This document shows, piece after piece, positions 1 to 5,626 of a DNA stretch of 5,626 bases (positions are counted from its first letter, which is position 1; each line of letters opens with the position of its first letter). The position numbers and the translations under genes are program-made. Source of the DNA: Candidatus Scatosoma pullistercoris (lineage in GTDB: Bacteria > Bacillota > Clostridia > Christensenellales > Borkfalkiaceae); contig DVMZ01000119.1 of assembly GCA_018714725.1 (NCBI GenBank), positions 1-5,626 of the forward strand, written 5' to 3'. Below the pieces are notes generated by a model. That model was not told the DNA's origin, searched no databases, and worked only from the letters and a program-made list of their open reading frames with translations.

Positions 1-889
1 CGATCGCGTTCAGCGTCTCTTTATAGAATTCATAATCGATACCCGTGCCCGCAAACGAGGAGTCGTAAGCCTGGACATAGGGAATAATATAATTGCTGCA
101 CTTGGGATCGACGGCATATTTCCTGAGCTGTTCGATGAACCCTTCGGTATCCGAAAGCGCCGCGGGCATATACCGGGTGGAAATGCGGTGTTCGAGCAGA
201 TATTCGTAATACGCCGCATACATGTCATAGCTCGCATCCTTTTCCGCGGACACGATGCCGCCCTCGTTCCAGTAACGGTGCACGCCGAACGAACTGCGGG
301 AATGCACTTCGTCGTCCAACGTATAGTCGACGACTTTCAGGGTGACGGGAATGCTGTTCTTTACTCCGTCCACCGTCAGCGTGAAATTGCCCGTATAGAT
401 TCCCGCTTCCTGCTCTTTGGGAATATAGAAGGAGAAATACACGCCCTGGTTATTCCCCGCTTCGATGTTGTTCTCTCCGTATTCCTCCGCCGTTTCAAAG
501 GGAAGCAGCGCGTCGGGATAACGCCCCGAAGGGAAACTGTTCGTCGTGGTCAGGGCGACGGTGATGTATTTCTGATTGAATACTTCCACATTTTCCGCCG
601 CGTACGTCTTTCCCGTGGAAGAAGTGAGCGACGCGGTGGCGACGGTATAGCTCTTCACGTCCGTTTCCGCGGTCATGAGAATCTGCGCCCCCTCGTACTC
701 GTTGCGCACGGCCGTCACGGAAATCGCCGCTTCCTCTTTATCCTCATAACTCTTATCCTGCAACACCTTCACCGTGTCCGCGGCCGACCAGATTTCCGCC
801 TTTCCCGGCGTCGTTCCGGCCGTTTCGTCGCACGCGCCCGCGCTCAGAAGAAACGCAAGCGTCAACAATCCGATAACCGTTTTCTTCAT
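1..889 (-). CDS. Secreted lipoprotein with DUF4091/GH123-like N-terminal half (3' end beyond window)
   Basis: This frame is open from an ATG at 889 to the left edge, giving 296 codons without a stop, so the C-terminal part is missing. Residues 1-20 form a lipoprotein signal peptide (MKK, hydrophobic stretch, SAGAC, acylated Cys20; the box has Ala rather than Leu at -3). Residues about 30-190 look like the beta-sandwich region that precedes the barrel in DUF4091/GH123-type glycoside hydrolases: VRNEYEGAQI (61-70), YPDALLPF (124-131), and YIPKEQEAGIYTGNFTL (155-171). From about 200 a barrel-like part begins, with FGVHRYWNEGG and LLEHRISTRYMP (231-242). The catalytic Asp-Glu pair known for GH123 would lie beyond the window, so activity is unproven. 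A GGAGGA Shine-Dalgarno at 895-900 sits directly after the stop codon of the sugar-binding protein gene, 11 bp away, so the gene is the fourth in the transporter operon. Likely role: cleaving a surface glycan whose product is then imported. The family call is from remembered motifs. The frame and the signal peptide are seen directly. Confidence 0.8.
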   Translation of the reverse strand, partial: MKKTVIGLLTLAFLLSAGACDETAGTTPGKAEIWSAADTVKVLQDKSYEDKEEAAISVTAVRNEYEGAQILMTAETDVKSYTVATASLTSSTGKTYAAENVEVFNQKYITVALTTTNSFPSGRYPDALLPFETAEEYGENNIEAGNNQGVYFSFYIPKEQEAGIYTGNFTLTVDGVKNSIPVTLKVVDYTLDDEVHSRSSFGVHRYWNEGGIVSAEKDASYDMYAAYYEYLLEHRISTRYMPAALSDTEGFIEQLRKYAVDPKCSNYIIPYVQAYDSSFAGTGIDYEFYKETLNAI

Positions 890-900
890 AATTTTCCTCC

Positions 901-2511
901 TCAGATCAAGCCCATATTTTCAAGGACGCTTCTCCAGCGATCCTCCGTCCACCGGTCGATTTCCGCCTGGTAAATCTGCTCGGCCGTCTGCTGGTCCTTG
1001 GCGTTCTTCGCGGTGAACAACGATTCGATACTCGTCCGCTCCTCGGAAAACCGCGCGATACCGCCGTAGTAGCTGCCCGCATAAGTGTTTTCATTGAGCA
1101 TATAGATGGCGTCCTGCTGCATTTTCAGACGGTCTTTCTGTAACGTGGCAAGCCCCGCGTACAATTCGGGATCCTCCGTTTCCACATCGTATTTGAACGG
1201 CATACTCGCGCCGCGGGTCGTGTCGATGAAGAGGTTGCAGGCGGTGTCCGTGGCCATGAACAGGAGGAAATCCTTGGCCAGCTCCTTGGCCGTCGCATAA
1301 GAAGGAATATATGCGTTGTGATTGCCCACGGGAAGCACCAGTTTTCTCGCTTCATAAAGTTTTGCAAAATCGCCGTCCGTGATCTCTTTCACCGAAGCGA
1401 CGTCCTCTTTGGAGGCAGCTCCTTCGTCGATCTTCGCGATGACCTGAGAGAGCTCGTCGTCGGTGAGCTGCGTATCGAGTTGTTCGGTGATCGCGCTGAT
1501 GATGGGCGAAGGCATAAACGTGAACTCGTCGGTGATATTGTCCTCTTCTTTGGTACGGCTCATTTCCGTCTCAAACCAGTCTCCGTTGGGCATCATCAGG
1601 CCCTGCCCCAGCAGGAATCTGGCCTGCGCCTGCGTGAAAGAGAGCGTATTCACGTTTTCGTGGATGTTGTCCGTAGGATAGAAAATCAGGTCTTCGACGA
1701 CCTGCAGGGACCGAAGTCTGCCCGTCTGGGCAAAGATGTCCCGGGACATCACCTTTTTCCCGTTTTCATCCACGACGATCCCCTGATAGAAATTGCTGTA
1801 ATTCTCCAGTCCTTCATACTGTGCCCACCAGATGAGGAACATCGTGCAGGTCCAGTAATTTTCCTTGGAAGAGAAGATGAACGGCGTTTCGCCCTCCTCC
1901 ACCAGTTCGGCGCTCAGCTCGATCAGTTTATCGGTCGTCCGGGGAATTTCCACGCCCGCGCGCTCAAACGCCGAGGCGTTGTACAAAAGCCCCTGCATGC
2001 CCGAAACCCACGGGAACGCGTAATAGGTCGTCGTTCCGTCCAGACGGGTAAAGGTGCTCATCGTCAGGAAATTTTCGTCCATCTTCTCGGCAATGGTCTG
2101 CGTTTCGCCGGGAATGGTCGTATTGTAAAGCTTTTCCAGGTTCTCGAAATAAGACGCGCCGTCGCGGTATTCCTTCTCATAATTGCTGGCGCCCGAGCTC
2201 ACCGAAAAGAACAGGTCAATCGTGTTGCTCGAACCCTGCATGATGCGGTCGATCGCATAGCTCCGCTCCGAATTCTTTTCGATCACGAGATTGTCCTCCG
2301 TGATCGTGGGATACTTTTCGAGCACCCAGGGCTGCTTGACAAACTCCTTTTTCAGCTCTTCCAGCCACTCATATCCGTACCCGAAATTCGCCACATAAAT
2401 CTGCAGCGTCCCCGCGTCGTTGGATACCCGCTCCTTGCAGCCCGCAAGGGTCATACTCGCCGCCAGCAAAAGCGCCTGAGCCAAAACAATCGCCTTTTTC
2501 ATCTTTTTCAT
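901..2511 (-). CDS. Extracellular sugar-binding lipoprotein of a CUT1-type ABC importer
   Basis: The product is a 536-residue substrate-binding protein tethered outside the membrane. The signal peptide (MKKMKK, then a hydrophobic run) ends in a canonical lipobox LAGC with Cys25 followed by Lys. Family-1 solute-binding features are visible: YAFPWVSGMQGLLYNASAFERAG (written here in two parts, YAFPWVSGMQG at 164-174 and LLYNASAFERAG at 175-186), the ARFLLGQGLMMPNGDWF block at 297-313, and a hinge-like segment with VGNHNAYIPSYA (395-406). Many aromatic residues (for example W168, W220, W228, W229, W312) suit stacking on sugars. It is longer than the usual 400-450 residues and nearer the size of LplA-type binding proteins. 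An acidic helical segment at 345-380 (DTQLTDDELSQ onward) may be an insertion. The ATG at 2511 has AAGGAG at 2524-2529, 12 bases upstream, a slightly long spacing. The in-frame ATG at 2502 would be too far from it. It lies 161 bp after the second permease and 11 bp before the hydrolase-like gene. The ligand is unknown. Confidence 0.93.
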   Translation of the reverse strand: MKKMKKAIVLAQALLLAASMTLAGCKERVSNDAGTLQIYVANFGYGYEWLEELKKEFVKQPWVLEKYPTITEDNLVIEKNSERSYAIDRIMQGSSNTIDLFFSVSSGASNYEKEYRDGASYFENLEKLYNTTIPGETQTIAEKMDENFLTMSTFTRLDGTTTYYAFPWVSGMQGLLYNASAFERAGVEIPRTTDKLIELSAELVEEGETPFIFSSKENYWTCTMFLIWWAQYEGLENYSNFYQGIVVDENGKKVMSRDIFAQTGRLRSLQVVEDLIFYPTDNIHENVNTLSFTQAQARFLLGQGLMMPNGDWFETEMSRTKEEDNITDEFTFMPSPIISAITEQLDTQLTDDELSQVIAKIDEGAASKEDVASVKEITDGDFAKLYEARKLVLPVGNHNAYIPSYATAKELAKDFLLFMATDTACNLFIDTTRGASMPFKYDVETEDPELYAGLATLQKDRLKMQQDAIYMLNENTYAGSYYGGIARFSEERTSIESLFTAKNAKDQQTAEQIYQAEIDRWTEDRWRSVLENMGLI

Positions 2512-2539
2512 CTTCCGGCTGTTCTCCTTGAATTTTGAT

Positions 2540-2567
2540 TTTTTATTTTATCTGACCGACCGGTCAA
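2540..2567 (-). promoter_or_regulatory. Possible weak internal promoter for binding protein and hydrolase-like genes
   Basis: On the minus strand TTGACC (2562-2567) is followed after 16 bases by TAAAAA (2540-2545). An alternative -10 is TAAAAT at 2545-2550, for which the -35 would be poor (CGGGCA at 2568-2573) and the dyad at 2553-2566 would fill the spacer. Neither is strong. The 161-bp gap between the second permease and the binding-protein gene, in an otherwise tightly packed operon, is the main reason to expect a separate start or an RNA processing site here. No hairpin followed by a T-run is seen on the minus strand in the gap. Confidence 0.3.
2553..2566. promoter_or_regulatory. Perfect 14-bp dyad upstream of the binding-protein gene
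   Basis: TGACCGACCGGTCA is a perfect inverted repeat with 6-bp arms and a 2-bp centre, located 42 bp upstream of the binding-protein start codon. GACCG-NN-CGGTC dyads of this compact form resemble operators of TetR-type dimers. That comparison is from general knowledge and no such regulator is in the window. As RNA it could make only a 5-bp stem with a 4-base loop, and no U-tract follows on the transcribed strand, so a terminator is unlikely. It overlaps or abuts the possible internal promoter of the binding-protein gene. Confidence 0.45.
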
Positions 2568-2672
2568 TGCCCGGGCCGCAAACCTGCGATTTTTCCCGCC
2601 CATTGTCCGCATGTTCCGATTTCTTTTCTTTCATTTCTCTTTGCCTTGGTTTTCTTTGCTTTGTCTGCGCCG

Positions 2673-3572
2673 TCAGGCTTTGATTCCGCCCACGTTCATG
2701 TTGCGCATCATGATATCCGAACAGCACGCGAACAGCGTGATGGCGGGAATCAGAGAAATCAGCAATCCCGCAAAATAAACCGGATAATCGACTGCGTTAT
2801 AATCCTTTGCAGCCTGGAATTCATACAATCCGCTCGCCAAAGTCAGATAGCTGGGAAGATACAGAATCATTGTCATGTAATCGTTCCAGTTGGAGATAAA
2901 CGCCACGACGAACAGCGTCATGATGGGGCCGATCGCCAGCGGAATCATAATTTTGAAAAACACGAGGAAATGCCCGCCGCCGTCCATAAATGCCGCTTCC
3001 GCGTAAAACCAGGACACGTTTTTGAAAAATCCGTACATCACGAGGAAATTGAATCCCCAGCCGCCGAGATGGGTTACGACGACATAAAACGGCGTATCGT
3101 AAAGCCCCAGTTCCCCGATCACTTTGTAATAGGAAGCCATCGATCCGACAATGGGAATGGTCATACAGAAAATCGCCGTCGCGTAGATAATACCCTTTGC
3201 TTTGAAGTCATACTTGGACAGACAATATCCCGTAACGGTGCAGGTGAACACGCTGAGCGACGAGGAGAGCACCGTGTACCAGACGCTGTTGAAAATCATG
3301 TCGTAAAAGGTGGTACCATCGTCCAGATTCAGCATTTCAAATGCCCGGCGGTAATTGTAAAAGCGCCACTCAACCGGAAACGCAAACGGATTTCCCGTCT
3401 CAAATTCCGTCGCCCCTTTCATAGAATTGATAAACATCCAGATAAAAGGATAGATTAAAGATACGGAATAGAGAACAAAAATTACGAAAACTACGATAAA
3501 AATCCCTTTTTCTTGCGGACTGCGTTCTTTGAGTATGGAGGGATATTCTTCCTCTTTCTTCTTTCTGCTCAT
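2673..3572 (-). CDS. ABC sugar transporter permease, MalG/YtcP-type inner-membrane subunit
   Basis: This 299-residue polytopic membrane protein is the second channel subunit of the importer. Six membrane segments can be drawn at roughly 23-45, 97-117, 127-147, 161-184, 213-235 and 265-285. The cytoplasmic EAA loop that docks on the ATPase is complete: EAAFMDGGG from residue 192, with the conserved Gly198 and ending IMIP at 208-211 (EAA-X3-G-X9-I-X-I-P; Ile replaces the usual Leu). The protein ends MMRNMNVGGIKA, a C-terminus common in this subfamily, whose members often finish in a short GxxKG/A-like tail. The start ATG at 3572 has a very strong AGGAGGGG ribosome binding site (3578-3585) that shares bases with the stop codon of the upstream permease, 12 bp away, so translation of the two is probably coupled. 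It heterodimerises with the neighbouring permease. No ATPase gene is adjacent, as is usual for CUT1 systems using a shared MsmX-like ATPase. Confidence 0.95.
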   Translation of the reverse strand: MSRKKKEEEYPSILKERSPQEKGIFIVVFVIFVLYSVSLIYPFIWMFINSMKGATEFETGNPFAFPVEWRFYNYRRAFEMLNLDDGTTFYDMIFNSVWYTVLSSSLSVFTCTVTGYCLSKYDFKAKGIIYATAIFCMTIPIVGSMASYYKVIGELGLYDTPFYVVVTHLGGWGFNFLVMYGFFKNVSWFYAEAAFMDGGGHFLVFFKIMIPLAIGPIMTLFVVAFISNWNDYMTMILYLPSYLTLASGLYEFQAAKDYNAVDYPVYFAGLLISLIPAITLFACCSDIMMRNMNVGGIKA

Positions 3573-3584
3573 CTTTTCCCCTCC

Positions 3585-4487
3585 TCAATATTCCACGGCG
3601 GGGACCTTTTCAATCAGCCACCGCACCAACAGGATAAACGGCACGCCCAGACAGGTAAAGAACAAACCCGCGGCGGAAACTATGTTGTAAGAACTGTTAT
3701 AATATATCTGATCGAAAATCCAATACCCGATCGTGGTCGTTTCGAATTTTCCTTTCGTAAACAAGAAAATGGGTCCCGACGCAGAAAAAATCGAAGTGCA
3801 GTTGAGAATGAGCAACGTGGAAATCGTCGGCCAGATCAGCGGCAGAACGATGGAAACGACTTCCCGCCCCATGCTTGCGCCGTCCAGTTTTGCCGATTCC
3901 AGAACGGAAACGGGCACCCGGGACATCGCTCCGGTAAACAACAGAATATTCGTTCCGAACCCTGTCCACACGCAATAAAAGAGAATGGTCTCCGTGGCTG
4001 TATCCGAATTGGCAAACAGCTCGGGAGGCGTAATCCCTATCGCTTTGCACAAATAGCCGAGCGGTCCGTTCGGATCAATGAACGAAGTAAATACGCTGGT
4101 CAGCGCCACGCTGCTGATGATCCCGGGAAGATAGAAGATCACGCGGAATGCGGCGGAACCCTTGATCTTCCGGAACATGAAATAACTGATGATCAGCGCC
4201 AGCACCATAATGACGAATACATTCGTCGAAAAATACCGCAAGGTGTTTTTCACGGCGATATTGATGGTGCTGCCCGGGCTGCCGAAATCCTGAAACAAAG
4301 TTCTGAAATTGACCATCGACCATTCCCCGATGCTCGTCTGAAACGCCATCAGTATCGAATTGATGTTCACATACAGCCAAAAGATAAACCACTGCACGAT
4401 CGGAATTATGAGCATGACGACCAGGAACACCGTCTGTCCCCGCCGGCTCGGCGATACATGCTTTTTATTTCCTGCCAATCCGTCCAA
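3585..4487 (-). CDS. ABC sugar transporter permease, LplB/UgpA-type inner-membrane subunit (TTG start)
   Basis: This is the first channel subunit of the importer and the first gene of the operon. The frame is open up to a TTG at 4562 (325 residues), but I place the start at the TTG at 4487, giving 300 residues. That codon is preceded by AAAGGAGGAG at 4497-4506, while the upstream TTG has no Shine-Dalgarno and sits between the -35 and -10 of the operon promoter. No ATG or GTG lies between them in frame. In the 300-residue form the membrane segments begin near residue 18 (QTVFLVVMLIIPIVQWFIFWLYV). The EAA loop reads ESAKLDGAS from residue 197 and ends IVLP at 213-216, matching EAA-X3-G-X9-I-X-LP with Ser for the first Ala. 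The N-terminus is short and basic (GNKKHVSPSRRGQ), as in other permeases of this group. The stop codon overlaps the ribosome binding site of the second permease. The transported sugar is not identifiable. Confidence 0.93.
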   Translation of the reverse strand: MDGLAGNKKHVSPSRRGQTVFLVVMLIIPIVQWFIFWLYVNINSILMAFQTSIGEWSMVNFRTLFQDFGSPGSTINIAVKNTLRYFSTNVFVIMVLALIISYFMFRKIKGSAAFRVIFYLPGIISSVALTSVFTSFIDPNGPLGYLCKAIGITPPELFANSDTATETILFYCVWTGFGTNILLFTGAMSRVPVSVLESAKLDGASMGREVVSIVLPLIWPTISTLLILNCTSIFSASGPIFLFTKGKFETTTIGYWIFDQIYYNSSYNIVSAAGLFFTCLGVPFILLVRWLIEKVPAVEY

Positions 4488-4496
4488 TTTCTGTTT

Positions 4497-4506
4497 CTCC
4501 TCCTTT
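4497..4506 (-). promoter_or_regulatory. Strong ribosome binding site deciding the TTG start of the first permease
   Basis: The minus strand reads AAAGGAGGAG, with 10 bases (4487 excluded, 4488-4496 plus the SD edge) or about 9-11 bases to the TTG at 4487 depending on which GGAG pairs. It lies downstream of the predicted transcription start near 4535, inside the leader. Nothing comparable precedes the upstream in-frame TTG at 4562. Confidence 0.7.
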
Positions 4507-4541
4507 CGCCGGTCTTCCCGTCTCTTCTTGATTGCGTCTTT

Positions 4542-4570
4542 ATTGTAATCGCTTTCCCGCAAAGTTTCAA
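4542..4570 (-). promoter_or_regulatory. Sigma-A-type promoter of the transporter operon
   Basis: The minus strand has TTGAAA (4565-4570), a spacer of exactly 17 bases, and TACAAT (4542-4547); each hexamer is 5 of 6 to consensus. Transcription would start near 4535, giving a leader of about 48 bases that contains the AAAGGAGGAG ribosome binding site. The region upstream of it is AT-rich and shared with the divergent regulator promoter, with about 60 bp between the two -35 boxes. Confidence 0.75.
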
Positions 4571-4612
4571 TATAAATAGACGACCTATAATAAAAAATTT
4601 ACGACTTTTTTG

Positions 4613-4625
4613 AAATGTTTTACAA
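4613..4625 (+). repeat. Direct repeat copy 1, candidate AraC-type operator half-site
   Basis: AAATGTTTTACAA matches the copy at 4646-4658 at 12 of 13 positions. The two copies start 33 bp apart, close to three helical turns, so they present the same DNA face. This copy lies just upstream of the -35 of the regulator promoter. AraC-family monomers commonly bind direct repeats placed this way, but binding here is inferred. Part of the similarity could be chance in T-rich DNA. Confidence 0.45.
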
Positions 4626-4630
4626 GGCTA

Positions 4631-4659
4631 TTGACTTTTTTTTACAAATGTGTTACAAT
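4631..4659 (+). promoter_or_regulatory. Sigma-A-type promoter of the AraC-family regulator gene
   Basis: TTGACT (4631-4636), a 17-base spacer and TACAAT (4654-4659) form a near-consensus promoter, with 5 of 6 matches in each hexamer. The discriminator CAGTCC leads to an A at 4666, seven bases after the -10, which is the most likely start of transcription and also the first base of the regulator's ATG. This predicts a leaderless or nearly leaderless mRNA. Confidence 0.75.
4646..4658 (+). repeat. Direct repeat copy 2, overlapping the regulator's -10 box
   Basis: AAATGTGTTACAA is the second copy of the 13-bp repeat and overlaps the TACAAT -10 hexamer at 4654-4659. Protein bound here would block RNA polymerase, which suits autorepression of the regulator gene. 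The shared TTACAA core is partly explained by the -10 hexamer itself, so the repeat is best judged by its AAATGT part. Confidence 0.45.
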
Positions 4660-4665
4660 CAGTCC

Positions 4666-5547
4666 ATGAAAAACACAAAACTCAGTTCCAAAGACGTCTA
4701 CAATTTTATCAATCCCTCCGACCTGAAGGACATTTCGGTGATCGAAGCGGCTTACCGGAAAAAGCATCCCGAAGTGAGCAAACAGCCGATGGCAAAAAGT
4801 TATTTCGCCCTGCACCTGATTTTGCGGGGAGAGGGAAAGCTGGTCACGCCCAACGGGGAGTACCCTTTGAAAAAGAACGACATCTTCGTGCGCTTTCCCA
4901 ACGAAGTGATCACTTATTACGACTACGACGAAACTCCTTTCCGGTACATCTTCGTCACCTTTACGGGCGCGACGGTGATCTCCTATTTCAAAAGGCTGGG
5001 AATCACCCCGTCCAACCGCATTTTCAAAACCTCGGAAGACTTGACGAAGCTGTTCAAATATCTCGTGCTGAAAACCTGCGAATATCCGGAAGTGAACGAT
5101 ATTTTCGCGGCCGGGTGTATGCACCTCATCTTCGCCGACCTCGCAAAACAGTCCGCTTCCCTGCCCAAAAACAAATACGACGTCAAGGAATCGTATGTGC
5201 TCAATGCGATCAATTTCATTCAGATCAACCTGAGCAACCGCGAACTCGACGCCGATTATGTCGCGCAATATCTCAATCTCAACACCGATTATTTTCTGCG
5301 CATTTTTAAAAACGTCATGGGCACGGCGTTCTCCAAATATATCGTCGCCAAAAGAATGAGCCTGGCCATCTCCCTGATGGACGACGGAAAGATGTCCATC
5401 CGCGAAATCGCCCTGCAATGCGGGTACGAGGACGCTTCCTATTTCACAAAATCTTTCCGGCTGGCCTACAACCAGAGCCCCACCGAATATATCAAAAAGC
5501 ATATCGACCATATCCGGAAAAACACAAAGGCTTCCGATAAGGACTAA
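4666..5547 (+). CDS. AraC-family transcriptional regulator with N-terminal cupin sensor
   Basis: The product is a 293-residue DNA-binding regulator. Residues about 45-100 form an AraC-type cupin sensor: HLILRGEGKLVTPNGEYPL (50-68), then NDIFVRFPNEVITYY (71-85) and RYIFVTFTG (93-101). The C-terminal 110 residues hold two helix-turn-helix units, about 196-217 (ADYVAQYLNLNTDYFLRIFK) and 244-267 (SIREIALQCGYEDASYFTKS). They end in the family signature GYEDASYF, then FRLAYNQSPTEYIK. The frame extends upstream to an ATG at 4615, but that lies ahead of the -35 box and has no ribosome binding site, so the ATG at 4666 is chosen. It also lacks a Shine-Dalgarno and coincides with the predicted transcription start. 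A GTG at 4738 with AAGGA 7 bases upstream is a weaker alternative that would remove 24 residues. The gene is divergent from the transporter operon, and it probably controls both, responding to the imported sugar or a derivative. The effector is unknown. Confidence 0.93.
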   Translation: MKNTKLSSKDVYNFINPSDLKDISVIEAAYRKKHPEVSKQPMAKSYFALHLILRGEGKLVTPNGEYPLKKNDIFVRFPNEVITYYDYDETPFRYIFVTFTGATVISYFKRLGITPSNRIFKTSEDLTKLFKYLVLKTCEYPEVNDIFAAGCMHLIFADLAKQSASLPKNKYDVKESYVLNAINFIQINLSNRELDADYVAQYLNLNTDYFLRIFKNVMGTAFSKYIVAKRMSLAISLMDDGKMSIREIALQCGYEDASYFTKSFRLAYNQSPTEYIKKHIDHIRKNTKASDKD

Positions 5548-5626
5548 GCGGGCCGGCAGAGTTCTCTTTCACGGGATTTTTTCCGGCACCGCCTGTTTGC
5601 GCCGGCGCGCGTCCGCCCTTTTCAGG

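Noticed and set aside
188..973. Long plus-strand open frame opposite the hydrolase-like gene
   Set aside because: It is antisense to a well-supported minus-strand coding frame with signal peptide and family motifs. Its translation is Arg/His-rich with no recognisable domain, typical of a shadow frame.
1318..2538. 406-codon plus-strand frame opposite the sugar-binding protein gene
   Set aside because: The minus-strand frame encodes a clear lipoprotein SBP. The plus frame has shadow-like composition and no ribosome binding site or motif that I recognise.
2548..2634. 28-codon minus-strand small ORF between the second permease and the binding-protein gene (begins MKEKKSEHADNG)
   Set aside because: It lacks a convincing ribosome binding site, overlaps the dyad and possible promoter, and has no recognisable feature.
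3513..4613. 366-codon plus-strand frame opposite the first permease
   Set aside because: The minus-strand product has transmembrane segments and an EAA loop. The plus frame is rich in Arg, His, Gln and Asn and looks like a shadow.
4615..4665. 17-codon N-terminal extension of the AraC-family protein
   Set aside because: The upstream ATG lies ahead of the promoter's -35 box and has no Shine-Dalgarno. The extension sequence is the promoter read as codons.
4642..5511. 289-codon minus-strand frame opposite the AraC-family gene
   Set aside because: The plus strand encodes the AraC HTH signature. The reverse frame is a composition artefact.
5548..5626. Possible rho-independent terminator after the regulator gene, or 3' end of a convergent minus-strand gene
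   Set aside because: Short GCCGG/CCGGC complements exist (for example 5582-5604), but none forms a stable stem followed by a T-run. A minus-strand frame is open from the right edge to a TGA at 5569-5571, but at under 60 bases it cannot be distinguished from chance.

Overview
The window holds one side of a carbohydrate uptake and processing locus from a low-to-medium GC Gram-positive bacterium, most likely a gut-type Clostridia member (Bacillota). The reasons are strong GGAGG ribosome binding sites, sigma-A-type promoters, two lipoproteins with lipobox cysteines, and a CUT1 ABC importer with no ATPase gene beside it. The taxonomic placement is inference.

Layout, right to left on the minus strand: first ABC permease (3585-4487, start revised to a TTG), second ABC permease (2673-3572), extracellular sugar-binding lipoprotein (901-2511), and a large secreted lipoprotein resembling DUF4091/GH123-type glycoside hydrolases. 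The last is read from 889 down to base 1 and is cut by the window edge. On the plus strand, divergent from the operon, lies an AraC-family regulator (4666-5547). Gene junctions are tight (12 bp and 11 bp) except for a 161-bp gap before the binding-protein gene, which holds a perfect 14-bp dyad and a possible internal promoter.

The 178-bp divergent region between the regulator and the operon is AT-rich and carries two good sigma-A promoters facing away from each other: TTGAAA-17-TACAAT for the operon and TTGACT-17-TACAAT for the regulator. Placing them changes both gene starts. The operon's first permease probably starts at a TTG behind a strong Shine-Dalgarno rather than at the upstream TTG, which lies inside the promoter. 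The regulator's mRNA probably begins at or very near its ATG, making it a candidate leaderless transcript. The same region contains a 12/13 direct repeat spaced 33 bp apart, plus further helically phased TTTAC-like units, a plausible operator for the AraC protein.

Working model: a surface lipoprotein hydrolase trims a glycan, the lipoprotein SBP captures the released oligosaccharide, the two permeases import it using a shared ATPase encoded elsewhere, and the AraC protein senses a ligand through its cupin domain and controls both itself and the operon. The substrate cannot be read from the sequence. The gene content is ordinary for gut Clostridia. The more notable points are regulatory architecture and start-site choice, and I see no evidence of a wholly new system.
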